Shown one piece after another: positions 14,266-24,067 of a stretch of 29,467 nt of DNA (positions are counted from its first letter, which is position 1; every line of letters begins with the position of its first letter). The stretch comes from UBA2020 sp964551435 (GTDB lineage Bacteria; Pseudomonadota; Alphaproteobacteria; Micavibrionales; UBA2020). Position numbers and translations under genes: made by a program. Under the pieces are notes generated by a model. That model had not been told where the DNA came from. It ran no database searches and saw nothing but the letters and a program-made list of their open reading frames with translations. Location: positions 1-29,467 of the forward strand of contig CAZKBS010000025.1 of NCBI GenBank assembly GCA_964551435.1, in the 5' to 3' direction.

Positions 14266-15858
14266 TTATTGCGGCATGCCGCCCATCAGGGCGCCGATTT
14301 CAGTGCCATTCAGGGTCATTTTGCCGACTTCATCCACTTTGAATACGTATTTGCGGATGGGTTTGCCGTCTTCGGTGTCCTGCTGGCCCAGCACCTGCAG
14401 GAAGCTCAGGCCCGACAGCGCGCGGCGGCTCTGGCGGGACGTATCTGCCTCCAGTTTCGCCAGCAGCTCGTCCAGCCCCTGGATCACCAGCGTCAGCTCG
14501 CCGGCACCGACGCGCGGCGCGCTCGGCACGGCTTTGAAATCGCCGAACAGCTTGCTCGACAGTTCGGGCGAGCGGATGAAGGTATTGCGCACCGAGATAG
14601 ACGATCCGGCCCCTTGCAGCATTTGCGGCAAGGCCATGGCAGCGGCCATCACCTGCGATTCATGGTGACGCTGCAGGTTGTGCGGCTGGCCGCGCGTGGC
14701 GGCGTCTTCGGCCATTTTGGATGCGCGCAGACCTTCGGTCGCCAGTGCGGCGAAGGCTTTATACAGGCTTTGCATCGGCATGTTTTCAAGGAACAGTTCG
14801 ATGTTGGCGTTCTGCGGCAGATAGCCCGCGCTTTCCGGCGCGACAAGGTTGGTACCCATCAGCTCTTTCATGCCGATGCGTGCCGACATGCGGCCTTTGT
14901 CGCTGCGCAGTCCCGCCATGTCAACGATGGACGAAAATTCATCCAGACGCACCGCACGCGGTTTTTCCGGTGTCTGGCCTTCTTTCGGCGGCAGCGGCGC
15001 GACGTCGGCGGCGAACTTCTGGAACAGCATTTCCGTTTTCGCATCGCTGAACATCACATAGCCGTCTTGCAGCATCGCGCCCAGCACGGCTTCGGAATCC
15101 TCGACCGGCTTGTCACCGGCCTGTTTTACGAGGTCGCGCATTTTCTTTTTGCTTTGCAGGCGCATGCCAAGGTCAAGGGCGGTGTAATCGGTTTTGTTGT
15201 AAAAACGCTCCAGACGCGCTTCGCCGGGGCCGGAGAGTTCGGATGCCGAAAAATTCGCCTTGATGTTACGCACTTCGATTTCCGAGGGGCCTGTCCACAT
15301 ACCGTCTTTATCGGGCTGCAGGTTGGTGATGAGGCGCATGCTCTCGACGGTGCTGCTGAAGGGCTCTTTGCCATCGACGGTCAGTTTCAGATCGCCGTAA
15401 TCCGCATCCACGCGCGTCGGGAATTGCAGCGACGCCTGCCATGCCATGGCGAATTTCTGTTTGCCGATGTTCAGGGTCACGACTTCGTTTGCGGTGCTTT
15501 TGAAGGTCATGGTCGGCTGCACGGCCATGCTGGCTAGATATTCGTCGTCGGTTTTGCCGTGGGTCACGTTAAGAACGATGGTGCCGATATCGATGGTGCC
15601 GACTTCGGGGTAGGTGTAATTGACATCGGGGAAGCGCACTTCGTAGTAGCTGCCCTTGTTGGTGATTTGCGGCGCGCTTGACATCTGCAGGCCTTCGCCG
15701 GTTTTCTTGGCGACATCGAGTTCGAACGATACGGCTTCGTCGATGACGCGGCGCAGTTCCTCGGCGCCGGCATCGCTGACGGCCTTCTGGGCATAAACGG
15801 CGGAGGGGGAAAGCGCCAGCAAGGCCAGCGCGGCAGAGGAGAGCAGGATTTTACGCAT
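14266..15858 (-). CDS. Exported protein of unknown function
   Basis: 530 aa with a clear Sec signal peptide (MRKILLSSAALALLALSPSA, cleavage likely after VYA at about 23). The mature part alternates beta-strand-like stretches with helices. It has no further membrane segment and no cysteine pattern, so a periplasmic location is likely. The C-terminal KYVFKVDEVGKMTLNG recalls families of large periplasmic proteins such as DUF2125 or DUF945, but the match is too loose to assign. ATG at 15858 follows AAGGG and gives the signal peptide; an extension to 15924 would spoil it. It is a single-gene unit with its own promoter and terminator. Confidence 0.85.
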   Translation of the reverse strand: MRKILLSSAALALLALSPSAVYAQKAVSDAGAEELRRVIDEAVSFELDVAKKTGEGLQMSSAPQITNKGSYYEVRFPDVNYTYPEVGTIDIGTIVLNVTHGKTDDEYLASMAVQPTMTFKSTANEVVTLNIGKQKFAMAWQASLQFPTRVDADYGDLKLTVDGKEPFSSTVESMRLITNLQPDKDGMWTGPSEIEVRNIKANFSASELSGPGEARLERFYNKTDYTALDLGMRLQSKKKMRDLVKQAGDKPVEDSEAVLGAMLQDGYVMFSDAKTEMLFQKFAADVAPLPPKEGQTPEKPRAVRLDEFSSIVDMAGLRSDKGRMSARIGMKELMGTNLVAPESAGYLPQNANIELFLENMPMQSLYKAFAALATEGLRASKMAEDAATRGQPHNLQRHHESQVMAAAMALPQMLQGAGSSISVRNTFIRSPELSSKLFGDFKAVPSAPRVGAGELTLVIQGLDELLAKLEADTSRQSRRALSGLSFLQVLGQQDTEDGKPIRKYVFKVDEVGKMTLNGTEIGALMGGMPQ

Positions 15859-15902
15859 GACACACCCTTCGGGGAAAAAGCGAGAAAAGGACTTATTATT
15901 TA

Positions 15903-15931
15903 GAGATAAAAGCCCATATCCCACTATGCAA
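15903..15931 (-). promoter_or_regulatory. Candidate promoter of the exported-protein gene
   Basis: Minus strand: -35 TTGCAT (15931-15926), 17-bp spacer, -10 TATCTC (15908-15903). Leader would be about 38 nt. Confidence 0.4.
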
Positions 15932-15963
15932 GAAGAATCTTAAGTAATCCTTAGCAAAGTTGG

Positions 15964-15992
15964 TTGAAATAGTCATAAAACGGGACTAGAAC
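15964..15992 (+). promoter_or_regulatory. Weak candidate promoter upstream of the Rap1a-like gene
   Basis: TTGAAA (15964-15969), 17-bp spacer, TAGAAC (15987-15992). The predicted start near 15999 falls inside the adjacent hairpin arm. Confidence 0.3.
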
Positions 15993-15995
15993 AAG

Positions 15996-16028
15996 GCTCC
16001 GGGCCTTAAACGTGCCGGAGCGGTTTTT
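15996..16028 (+). terminator. Terminator-like hairpin in the leader of the Rap1a-like gene
   Basis: GCTCCGG (15996-16002) pairs with CCGGAGC (16015-16021) across a 12-nt loop and is followed by GG and five T. No plus-strand gene lies just upstream, so it either attenuates transcription of the gene at 16067 or stops stray read-through. Confidence 0.5.
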
Positions 16029-16066
16029 GTTCCCCGCGCAGGCCCGGACAGCAGGAGCATTATGAC

Positions 16067-16468
16067 ATGAAAAGAATTCTAACCGGATACCGTCTGTGGC
16101 TGGCCGTGGCGCTTGTATGCGCGGGGCTTTTCTGCGCGCCGCGCGGGGCGGGGGCGATGTATGTCTCCGGCAACGACCTTGTCAATAACTGTATGAGCGA
16201 GCGCAAGCAGGATATTTACGCCTGCGTGCACTACGTGGCAGGTGTGATCGATTATCATACCGTCATGCAGTCGCTGGGCACGGCGCCGACGCTGCCGTTT
16301 TGCATCCCTGCCGGCGTCAGCATTACCGAAGCGGCTTTTGTGGTGCTAACCTATCTGCGCAACCAGCCGCAGCACGAAGGGTTCATTGCCGCCATGGCCG
16401 TGCCCATGGCGCTGAACAAAAAATTTCCGTGTAAGCGCGTGCCTGCGGCGAAGCGGAAAAAGAAATAG
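16067..16468 (+). CDS. Small secreted Rap1a/Tai-like protein
   Basis: 133 aa. Residues 1-30 are a Sec signal peptide (hydrophobic core LWLAVALVCAGLFC, cleavage likely after GAGA). The mature protein has four cysteines (42, 53, 79, 122). Its layout is CxxxxxxxxxxC-xxYVxGV near the start, FCIPAGVS in the middle and VPMALNKKFPC at the end, which is the pattern of the Rap1a/Tai immunity-protein fold. That family includes periplasmic immunity proteins of type VI secretion effectors, but many members stand alone with unknown roles. No effector gene is next to it. ATG at 16067 has AGGAG 9 nt upstream. uvrB starts 19 bp downstream, so they may share a transcript. Confidence 0.85.
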   Translation: MKRILTGYRLWLAVALVCAGLFCAPRGAGAMYVSGNDLVNNCMSERKQDIYACVHYVAGVIDYHTVMQSLGTAPTLPFCIPAGVSITEAAFVVLTYLRNQPQHEGFIAAMAVPMALNKKFPCKRVPAAKRKKK

Positions 16469-16487
16469 GCCAGAACAGGAAACCGCC

Positions 16488-18524
16488 GTGAACAAACCCG
16501 CCGCCAAAAACACGCAAAAGCCGCTGTTCAACCTGCAGAGCGATTTCACGCCCGCCGGCGACCAGCCGCAGGCGATTGCCGAGCTGACCGAAGGCCTTGT
16601 GCGCGGCGAGAAAAATCAGGTCCTGCTCGGCGTTACGGGGTCGGGTAAGACATTTACCATGGCGCATGTGGTGCAAAATCTGGGCCGCCCGACGCTGGTG
16701 CTGGCGCATAACAAAACGCTGGCGGCGCAGCTGTATGGGGAAATGAAAGAATTTTTCCCCGATAATGCGGTCGAATATTTTGTGTCCTACTACGACTATT
16801 ACCAGCCCGAAGCCTATGTGCCCAAGACGGATACCTTCATCGAAAAAGACGCGACCATCAACGAACAGATCGACCGCATGCGTCACGCCGCCACCCGCGC
16901 GCTTCTGGAGCGCCGCGACGTGATTGTGGTCGCCAGCGTTTCGTGCATTTACGGTATCGGTGATGTTGAAACCTATCAGGGGATGGCATTCGATATCACA
17001 GTCGGCGACAGTATCGATCGCAACGAGCTTCTGCGCAAACTGGTCGATATCCAGTACAAGCGCAATGATATCGATTTTTCGCGCGGATCGTTCCGCGTGC
17101 GCGGCGATATCGTCGAAGTTTTTCCGGCGCACCTTGACGACCACGCATGGCGCATTTCCCTGTTCGGCGACGAAATCGAGAGTATTACCGAAATCGATGC
17201 GCTGACGGGCCAGAAATCGGATACTTTCGAGACGGTGCGTATCTACGCCAACAGCCACTATGTGACGCCCAAGCCGACCATGCAGCAGGCCATCAAGCAA
17301 ATCAAAGCCGATTTGCATGCGCGTCTGGACGAGCTTCGTTCGCAAAACAAGCTGCTCGAAGAACAGCGCCTCGCCCAGCGCACCCAGTTTGATCTGGAGA
17401 TGCTGGAGGCCACGGGCATGTGCCCCGGCATCGAAAACTATTCGCGGTATCTGACCGGCCGCAAAGCGGGGGAGCCGCCGCCGACGCTGTTCGAATACCT
17501 GCCCGACGATGCGCTGTTGATTGTGGATGAAAGTCACGTCATGCTGCCGCAGCTGCGCGCGATGTATAACGGCGACCGCGCACGCAAGCAAACGCTGTCC
17601 GATTACGGTTTCCGCCTGCCCGCCGCGCTCGACAACCGCCCGCTGAAATTCGACGAGTGGAACGAGATGCGTCCGCAAACGGTTTTCGTCTCCGCCACGC
17701 CCGGCGATTGGGAATTGCAGCAAACCGGCGGCGTGTTCACCGAACAGGTCGTGCGCCCGACGGGCCTCACCGACCCCGAGGTGATTTTGCGTCCGACCGA
17801 ACATCAGGTCGACGATTTGCTGGCCGAATGCCGCATATTGGCGCAAAAGGGCCAGCGCGCGCTGGTGACCACGCTGACCAAGAAAATGGCCGAAGACCTG
17901 ACGGAATATATGACCGAAGCGGGCATCCGCGTGCGTTATTTGCACTCCGATGTCGATACGCTGGAGCGGATCGAGATTATCCGCGACTTGCGCCTGGGTG
18001 TGTTTGACGTGCTCATCGGCATCAATCTTTTGCGCGAGGGGCTTGATATCCCCGAATGCGCGCTGGTGGCCATTCTGGATGCGGACAAGGAAGGGTTTTT
18101 GCGCAGCAAAACCTCGCTGGTGCAGACCATCGGCCGCGCCGCGCGCAACGTCGAAGGCCGCGCGATTTTGTACGCCGACCGCATCACCGACAGCCTGCAA
18201 TACGCGCTCGATGAAACCGCGCGCCGCCGCGAAAAACAAAAAGCCTATAACGCCGAACACGGCATCACGCCCGAAAGCGTGAAAAAGAAAATCTCCGATG
18301 TGCTCTCCAGCGTGTTCGAACGCGCCGACCATGTGGATGTCAAAATATCGCCCGACGTGCCGCAGATGTTCGGCGGCAACATCCGCGCGCATCTGGCGCA
18401 TCTTGATAAGAAAATGCGCGAAGCTGCTGCCAATCTGGAATTCGAAGAAGCCGCCCGCCTGCGCGATGAAATCCGCAAACTGCAAGAAGCCGACCTCGCC
18501 CTGCGCGAGGGGGATATTGTCTAG
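16488..18524 (+). CDS. uvrB: Excinuclease ABC subunit B (UvrB)
   Basis: DNA-damage verification helicase of nucleotide excision repair, acting with UvrA and UvrC. The 678-aa protein has Walker A GVTGSGKT (48-55), the damage-probing beta-hairpin region YYQPEAYVPKTDTFIEKD, the DESHV box, the helicase motifs HSDVDTLERIEIIRDLR and GINLLREGLDIPE, IGRAARN, and a C-terminal UVR domain (LEFEEAARLRDEIRKLQ) that contacts UvrC. Length is normal. The start is GTG at 16488 with AGGA 7 nt upstream. No SOS (LexA) box was recognised upstream. Confidence 0.98.
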   Translation: MNKPAAKNTQKPLFNLQSDFTPAGDQPQAIAELTEGLVRGEKNQVLLGVTGSGKTFTMAHVVQNLGRPTLVLAHNKTLAAQLYGEMKEFFPDNAVEYFVSYYDYYQPEAYVPKTDTFIEKDATINEQIDRMRHAATRALLERRDVIVVASVSCIYGIGDVETYQGMAFDITVGDSIDRNELLRKLVDIQYKRNDIDFSRGSFRVRGDIVEVFPAHLDDHAWRISLFGDEIESITEIDALTGQKSDTFETVRIYANSHYVTPKPTMQQAIKQIKADLHARLDELRSQNKLLEEQRLAQRTQFDLEMLEATGMCPGIENYSRYLTGRKAGEPPPTLFEYLPDDALLIVDESHVMLPQLRAMYNGDRARKQTLSDYGFRLPAALDNRPLKFDEWNEMRPQTVFVSATPGDWELQQTGGVFTEQVVRPTGLTDPEVILRPTEHQVDDLLAECRILAQKGQRALVTTLTKKMAEDLTEYMTEAGIRVRYLHSDVDTLERIEIIRDLRLGVFDVLIGINLLREGLDIPECALVAILDADKEGFLRSKTSLVQTIGRAARNVEGRAILYADRITDSLQYALDETARRREKQKAYNAEHGITPESVKKKISDVLSSVFERADHVDVKISPDVPQMFGGNIRAHLAHLDKKMREAAANLEFEEAARLRDEIRKLQEADLALREGDIV

Positions 18525-18557
18525 GCTGCTAGGTTGCTGCGCGTGGCCGACCAAACA

Positions 18558-18587
18558 AAAAGCCCCGGCTTGCAGCACGGGGCTTTT
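18558..18587. terminator. Bidirectional terminator between uvrB and the next gene
   Basis: A perfect 10-bp stem AAAAGCCCCG/CGGGGCTTTT (18558-18567 with 18578-18587, 10-nt loop) lies between convergent genes and has A- and T-runs suited to both directions. Confidence 0.8.
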
Positions 18588-18609
18588 GTTGTTGTGACGC
18601 GTGATGAAT

Positions 18610-19224
18610 TTACGCGCCCGGCGGTTTCGGGCCGTCGTTTTTGGGCGTGCTGTTCTTGGGTTCTGCCGCTTTCGGTTCCGCCTTCGGGGCGGGGGGCACT
18701 TCGATTTCTTTCGCGTGTTTCAGGAATTCGTTGATGCGGGTGATTTCATCCTGCGAACGGCTGGCGATTTGGGTGATGAACTTGGTCACGTCTTTCAAGC
18801 TGGTCGGCTTTTCGATCTGGGTCATTTCCATTTTCAGGATGTCCTGGAAATCCGGATGCGACACCAGCGCGCGCGTCCATTCCAGCGTTTCCTTGATGCC
18901 TTTGGCGTATTTGCCGCCGTTGCGCTCGTCGGATTTCGCGATGATTTCCTCAAGCACCTGAATGTCGCTCTTGCCTTTGGTGTCAATTTCCAGCTTTTTC
19001 GCCACGGCGACGGTCAGGATTTTCACCTCGGCAATCACGGGCAGCACTTCATAGGCCGTCATGATCGCGCCCATGCGCGGCGAAGACAGGATGTTTTTCT
19101 GTTCGACCAGTGCGTTGCTCAGGTCCTTGGTCAGCAGATCCACGTTGTTGGAGTGCATGACTTTCGAACCGTGTTTGCGGGCAAGATTGGCGAAAACAAT
19201 CGCGAGCTTGATCTGGGGAAACAT
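18610..19224 (-). CDS. Protein of unknown function
   Basis: A 204-aa, mostly helical soluble protein with no signal peptide. It begins MFPQIKLAIVFANLARKHG, has a central stretch rich in charged helices (KGIKETLEWTRALVSHPDF near 108-126), and ends in a Pro/Lys/Ala-rich disordered tail of about 30 residues. No family was recognised. ATG at 19224 follows AAAGGA by 7 nt. It is a single-gene unit with a candidate promoter upstream and a shared terminator with uvrB. Confidence 0.8.
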   Translation of the reverse strand: MFPQIKLAIVFANLARKHGSKVMHSNNVDLLTKDLSNALVEQKNILSSPRMGAIMTAYEVLPVIAEVKILTVAVAKKLEIDTKGKSDIQVLEEIIAKSDERNGGKYAKGIKETLEWTRALVSHPDFQDILKMEMTQIEKPTSLKDVTKFITQIASRSQDEITRINEFLKHAKEIEVPPAPKAEPKAAEPKNSTPKNDGPKPPGA

Positions 19225-19554
19225 GGCGTATCCTTTCGGCAGACGGGCTTGAATCGGTATAAAGTTTCTTGGATAGGGGTATTTCTATACATAAAAAAAC
19301 ATGGGTCAAGCATAGGGCGGCTGGCTGCGGCCAAAAAACGGGCTTTAAATTTTCATAATTATAAAAAAGAGTTTCTGTGTTCTGCGGCTGGACTCACGCG
19401 GCTGGGGCGGGCGGCTGGGGCGGATAGCGGGTGCAGTTTTCCAATCGCCTTGCTTGTGCGGCGGCGGGTTTTTGCATTACTGTAAAAACAGAAGCGGAAA
19501 CGGGGGCGCACTTCAGGGCGCCGATTTTTGGGGGCGCGCTCGCCGCGCAGGGGT
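19225..19554. other. Intergenic region of about 330 bp between divergent genes
   Basis: It holds the candidate promoter of the minus-strand gene, an AT-rich stretch near 19340-19375, and a G-rich tract before the histidine kinase. No convincing promoter for the kinase, RNA gene or small reading frame was seen. Confidence 0.5.
19282..19309 (-). promoter_or_regulatory. Candidate promoter of the unknown gene at 18610-19224
   Basis: Minus strand: -35 TTGACC (19309-19304), 16-bp spacer, -10 TAGAAA (19287-19282). Leader would be about 50 nt. Confidence 0.4.
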
Positions 19555-21525
<1,971 letters not shown>

Positions 21526-21557
21526 GGTTTATTGATAAAACAGCAAAAAGACGAAAA

Positions 21558-21929
21558 TCAGGCGTAGGCCTGCGGCTGCGCCGTGTGGCGGCTGCGGCGC
21601 GACGGTTTTTCGGATGCTGCGGGTTTGGCTTCGACCTCGCCCATATCCGCGACATCGGCAATGATGCCGCTGAAGGCGCGGGTGAATTCGTTGCGCAGGC
21701 CCTTGGTGCATTCCGCCAGTAGCCATGCCTGTCCGTTCATCGCCAGCGAGGTGACGCTCTGGCAGCGCACATCGTCTTTCAGGCGTTGTTCCATGATGTT
21801 CAGCGTGCTGATTTCCTGCACCTTGGCGGCGCGCATCAGCATAACGGCTTTTTCATCCGCCGCATCGGGCGCGGCGGCGGTATTGAAAGGCTTCAGCGTG
21901 AACAGGTATTCGCGGGTTTGTTTGGTCAT
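21558..21929 (-). CDS. Small protein of unknown function
   Basis: A 123-aa soluble protein with no signal peptide. The middle is predicted helical (VMLMRAAKVQEISTLNIMEQ, then LLAECTKGLRNEFTRAFSGI), and the end is a charged, Ala/Pro/Arg-rich tail. No family was recognised. ATG at 21929 has a GAGG 9-10 nt upstream and a near-consensus promoter just ahead, which is the main evidence that this is a real gene. It converges on the histidine kinase gene. Confidence 0.72.
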   Translation of the reverse strand: MTKQTREYLFTLKPFNTAAAPDAADEKAVMLMRAAKVQEISTLNIMEQRLKDDVRCQSVTSLAMNGQAWLLAECTKGLRNEFTRAFSGIIADVADMGEVEAKPAASEKPSRRSRHTAQPQAYA

Positions 21930-21956
21930 GGTCTTGCCTCGAATGAAATATCATCC

Positions 21957-21984
21957 ATCATATCATTCTTGCCGCTTATGTCAA
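21957..21984 (-). promoter_or_regulatory. Near-consensus promoter of the small unknown gene
   Basis: Minus strand: -35 TTGACA (21984-21979), 16-bp spacer, -10 TATGAT (21962-21957). Predicted start is near 21950, giving a leader of about 20 nt. Confidence 0.7.
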
Positions 21985-22049
21985 AATGCTGCGCCTGCAG
22001 CAAATTTGCAACGTCTTGATATTCAAGGGAATGGCGAAGGGCGGCGCGC

Positions 22050-23021
22050 TCAGCCTTCGAGCAGCAGGCTCGTCTCGTCGTCGGTTTCAAGGCAGGCTTG
22101 AAGCCCTGCGCGGTAATCGGGATACAGCAGCGAAACGCCGAGCTCCTGCTTGATGCGGTCGTTTTTCACGCGTTTGTTGTCGCTGTAAAAACTGCGCACC
22201 ATCGGCGCAACGTCGGCCTGTTCATACGGTATCATCGGCGGCGGGCAAATACCCAGCAGGTTGCAGGCGAAGGAAATCACTTCGTGGCTGGTGCTCGGGT
22301 AATCATCGGCGAGGTTGTAAATCGCCCCCGGCTTAGGCTGGTTGATGGAGGCGATGAGCGTCTGCACGATGTCGTCGACATGGATGCGGTTGAACACATG
22401 CCCCGGTTTGTCAATGCGGCGCGCGGTGCCGCTGCGCACGGTATCGAGCGCGCTGCGTCCCGGGCCGTAAATACCCGCAAGGCGGAAGATATGCAGCGGG
22501 AAATCTTCGTTCATGGCCAGCGACTGCCATTGTTCTTCGGCGCGTTCGCGCTGGCTGCCGCGCTGGCTAGTCGGGGCAAGGGGCGTGCTTTCATCTATCC
22601 AGCCGCCGTCGTGATTGCCGTAGACGGCGGTGGTCGATAAATATCCCGCCCATTCGATGGTGCCGCACTCCAGCAAATCATGCGCATGCGCTTCGAAGGC
22701 GGGATCGCCGCTGCGTGTTGGCGGAATGGACAGCAGCACATGCGTCACGCCGCGGAAACTGTCAAAGGGGTCGGGCAGGTGGCGCGTGGGTTCGAACAAT
22801 TCGGCATGGATGCCGTCGGCAGCCATCTGCGCGCGTTTGTCGGGGTCGGTCGTGGTGCCGGAAATCTTCCAGTCATAGCGGCGCAGCACGTTCGACAGCG
22901 CCGCGGCCGTATAACCGTAGCCGAAACAAAACAGTTTCTTGTCGCGCGCTGCGGGTGCGATCGGGCATGGCGCCGTGGCAGTGGTATCGTGGGGAGGGGC
23001 GGAATCGGGGGTCTTGCTCAT
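22050..23021 (-). CDS. NAD(P)-dependent epimerase/SDR-like protein (YeeZ-type)
   Basis: 323 aa. After a 27-residue polar head, KLFCFGYGYTAAAL forms the Rossmann nucleotide-binding loop (GYGYTA variant). It is followed by ISGTTTDPDKR, THVLLSIPP, the YLSTTAVYG strand and the FRLAGIYGPGRSALD and NRIHVDDIVQTL segments found in extended SDR proteins of the epimerase group (COG0451). The product is probably an oxidoreductase or epimerase, but the substrate cannot be inferred. ATG at 23021 follows GGAAGG, which lies in the 16-bp gap after the glutathione S-transferase gene, so the two are probably co-transcribed. Confidence 0.9.
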   Translation of the reverse strand: MSKTPDSAPPHDTTATAPCPIAPAARDKKLFCFGYGYTAAALSNVLRRYDWKISGTTTDPDKRAQMAADGIHAELFEPTRHLPDPFDSFRGVTHVLLSIPPTRSGDPAFEAHAHDLLECGTIEWAGYLSTTAVYGNHDGGWIDESTPLAPTSQRGSQRERAEEQWQSLAMNEDFPLHIFRLAGIYGPGRSALDTVRSGTARRIDKPGHVFNRIHVDDIVQTLIASINQPKPGAIYNLADDYPSTSHEVISFACNLLGICPPPMIPYEQADVAPMVRSFYSDNKRVKNDRIKQELGVSLLYPDYRAGLQACLETDDETSLLLEG

Positions 23022-23037
23022 CGCCGTCACCTTCCGC

Positions 23038-23706
23038 TCAGAAATCGAGGTCCTGATAGTGGCTGGGCGGCGCGAAGCCGGGGATGACGTCTTCCAGAAG
23101 CGGCTTGAAGGCGGGGCGCGATTTGATGCGCACGTACCAGTCCTTGGCGGCTTTATGCTCGTCCCACGGCACGTCACCGATATAGTCAATCGCGGACAGA
23201 TGCGCGGCGGCGGTAATGTCGGCCAGCGACAGTTCATCCCCCGCCAGCCAGCGGCGGTGTTCGGTCAAAAAGCCGATGTAGTCGAGGTGGTAGTGGATGT
23301 TCGCGTGACCGGCGCGGATGGAGGGGCCGTGCGGTTCCCCCATTTTCAGGAAACGTTTCATCATTTTCTCGCCGACCAGGTTTTCGGTCACTTCGGCGTT
23401 GAATTTATGATCGAACCACGCGACAAGGCGGCGGGTTTCGGCGCGCTGCAGCGGCGCGCGGCCCATCAGGTCGATGGTGTTGTAGACTTCGTTGAGGTAT
23501 TCGCAGATGACCTGGCTGTCGGTCAGGATGGTGCCGTCAGGCTCGATCAACACGGGGACGTCGCCCGCGGGGTTGATGGCCAGAAATTCGGTGCGGCGTT
23601 CCCATACTTTTTCGATTTTCAAATCGAAATCAAGTTTCTTTTCGGCAAGGGCGATGCGCACTTTCCGGGAAGAAGGATGGAGCCAGAGATGATAGAGCGT
23701 TCTCAT
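23038..23706 (-). CDS. Glutathione S-transferase family protein
   Basis: 222 aa. The N-terminal thioredoxin-like domain opens LYHLWLHPSSRKVRIALAEK, contains NPAGDVPVLIEPDG with the cis-Pro, and then DSQVICEYLNEVY with the glutathione-binding Asp/Glu-Ser-type turn. The helical domain ends with LAGDELSLADITAAAHLSAIDY, a standard GST signature. It probably conjugates or reduces via glutathione; the specific substrate is unknown. ATG at 23706 has no ribosome-binding site, and the promoter would start transcription within about 2 nt of it. It is followed by the SDR-like gene. Confidence 0.94.
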   Translation of the reverse strand: MRTLYHLWLHPSSRKVRIALAEKKLDFDLKIEKVWERRTEFLAINPAGDVPVLIEPDGTILTDSQVICEYLNEVYNTIDLMGRAPLQRAETRRLVAWFDHKFNAEVTENLVGEKMMKRFLKMGEPHGPSIRAGHANIHYHLDYIGFLTEHRRWLAGDELSLADITAAAHLSAIDYIGDVPWDEHKAAKDWYVRIKSRPAFKPLLEDVIPGFAPPSHYQDLDF

Positions 23707-23714
23707 TGGTATGA

Positions 23715-23742
23715 ATCTTACGCAAGGCACCCTGAATCGCAA
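23715..23742 (-). promoter_or_regulatory. Candidate promoter of the gst gene, near-leaderless
   Basis: Minus strand: -35 TTGCGA (23742-23737), 16-bp spacer, -10 TAAGAT (23720-23715). As with hrcA, only 8 nt separate the -10 from the ATG, and there is no Shine-Dalgarno. Confidence 0.4.
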
Positions 23743-23786
23743 AACATTAAATCAAAGACTTGGCGTGAATTCTGACTTGCATAACT

Positions 23787-23819
23787 GAAAAAAGCCGCAC
23801 AAGCCGCGCGGCATTTTTC
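23787..23819. terminator. Bidirectional terminator hairpin
   Basis: GAAAAA (23787-23792) with TTTTTC (23814-23819) encloses a GCCGC/GCGGC stem (23794-23798 with 23808-23812) with one mismatch. It lies upstream of gst and some 250 bp after the YceI-like gene on the same strand. Confidence 0.6.
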
Positions 23820-24067
23820 ATGAACGGGTGATTCTCAAATTTTACAGATTTTCAGAAATGCGGGGCATGAATGGCGCCAAATAACTTGAATACGCGCTTT
23901 CTCAGTTTGCGCTTTACCAGAGTCCCGAGGGCGTCATGACGATGCGGCCATGCCGCGCCCGCCCCGCGGCGTTCTGCACCGATATTGAACGAATTGCCAG
24001 AGTCACAAGCAGGCCGCCCGCGCGCGGCAAAAAACAGGCAGCCAGCGAAGATGCGATTCGCGCGGGA

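Larger units (their letters stand above)
23707..24067. other. Intergenic region of about 360 bp
   Basis: It contains the gst promoter (23715-23742) and a terminator hairpin (23787-23819). The remaining 250 bp hold no convincing gene, tRNA or known RNA. The stretch 23905-24060 has several short GC-rich inverted repeats of unclear meaning. Confidence 0.5.

Noticed and set aside
16062..16070. Two-codon upstream frame ATG-ACA-TGA overlapping the Rap1a-like start
   Set aside because: Too short to weigh; the AGGAG spacing fits the downstream ATG better, and chance is likely.
16383..18578. 731-codon open frame on the minus strand opposite uvrB
   Set aside because: Antisense to a fully conserved uvrB, with shadow-like composition.
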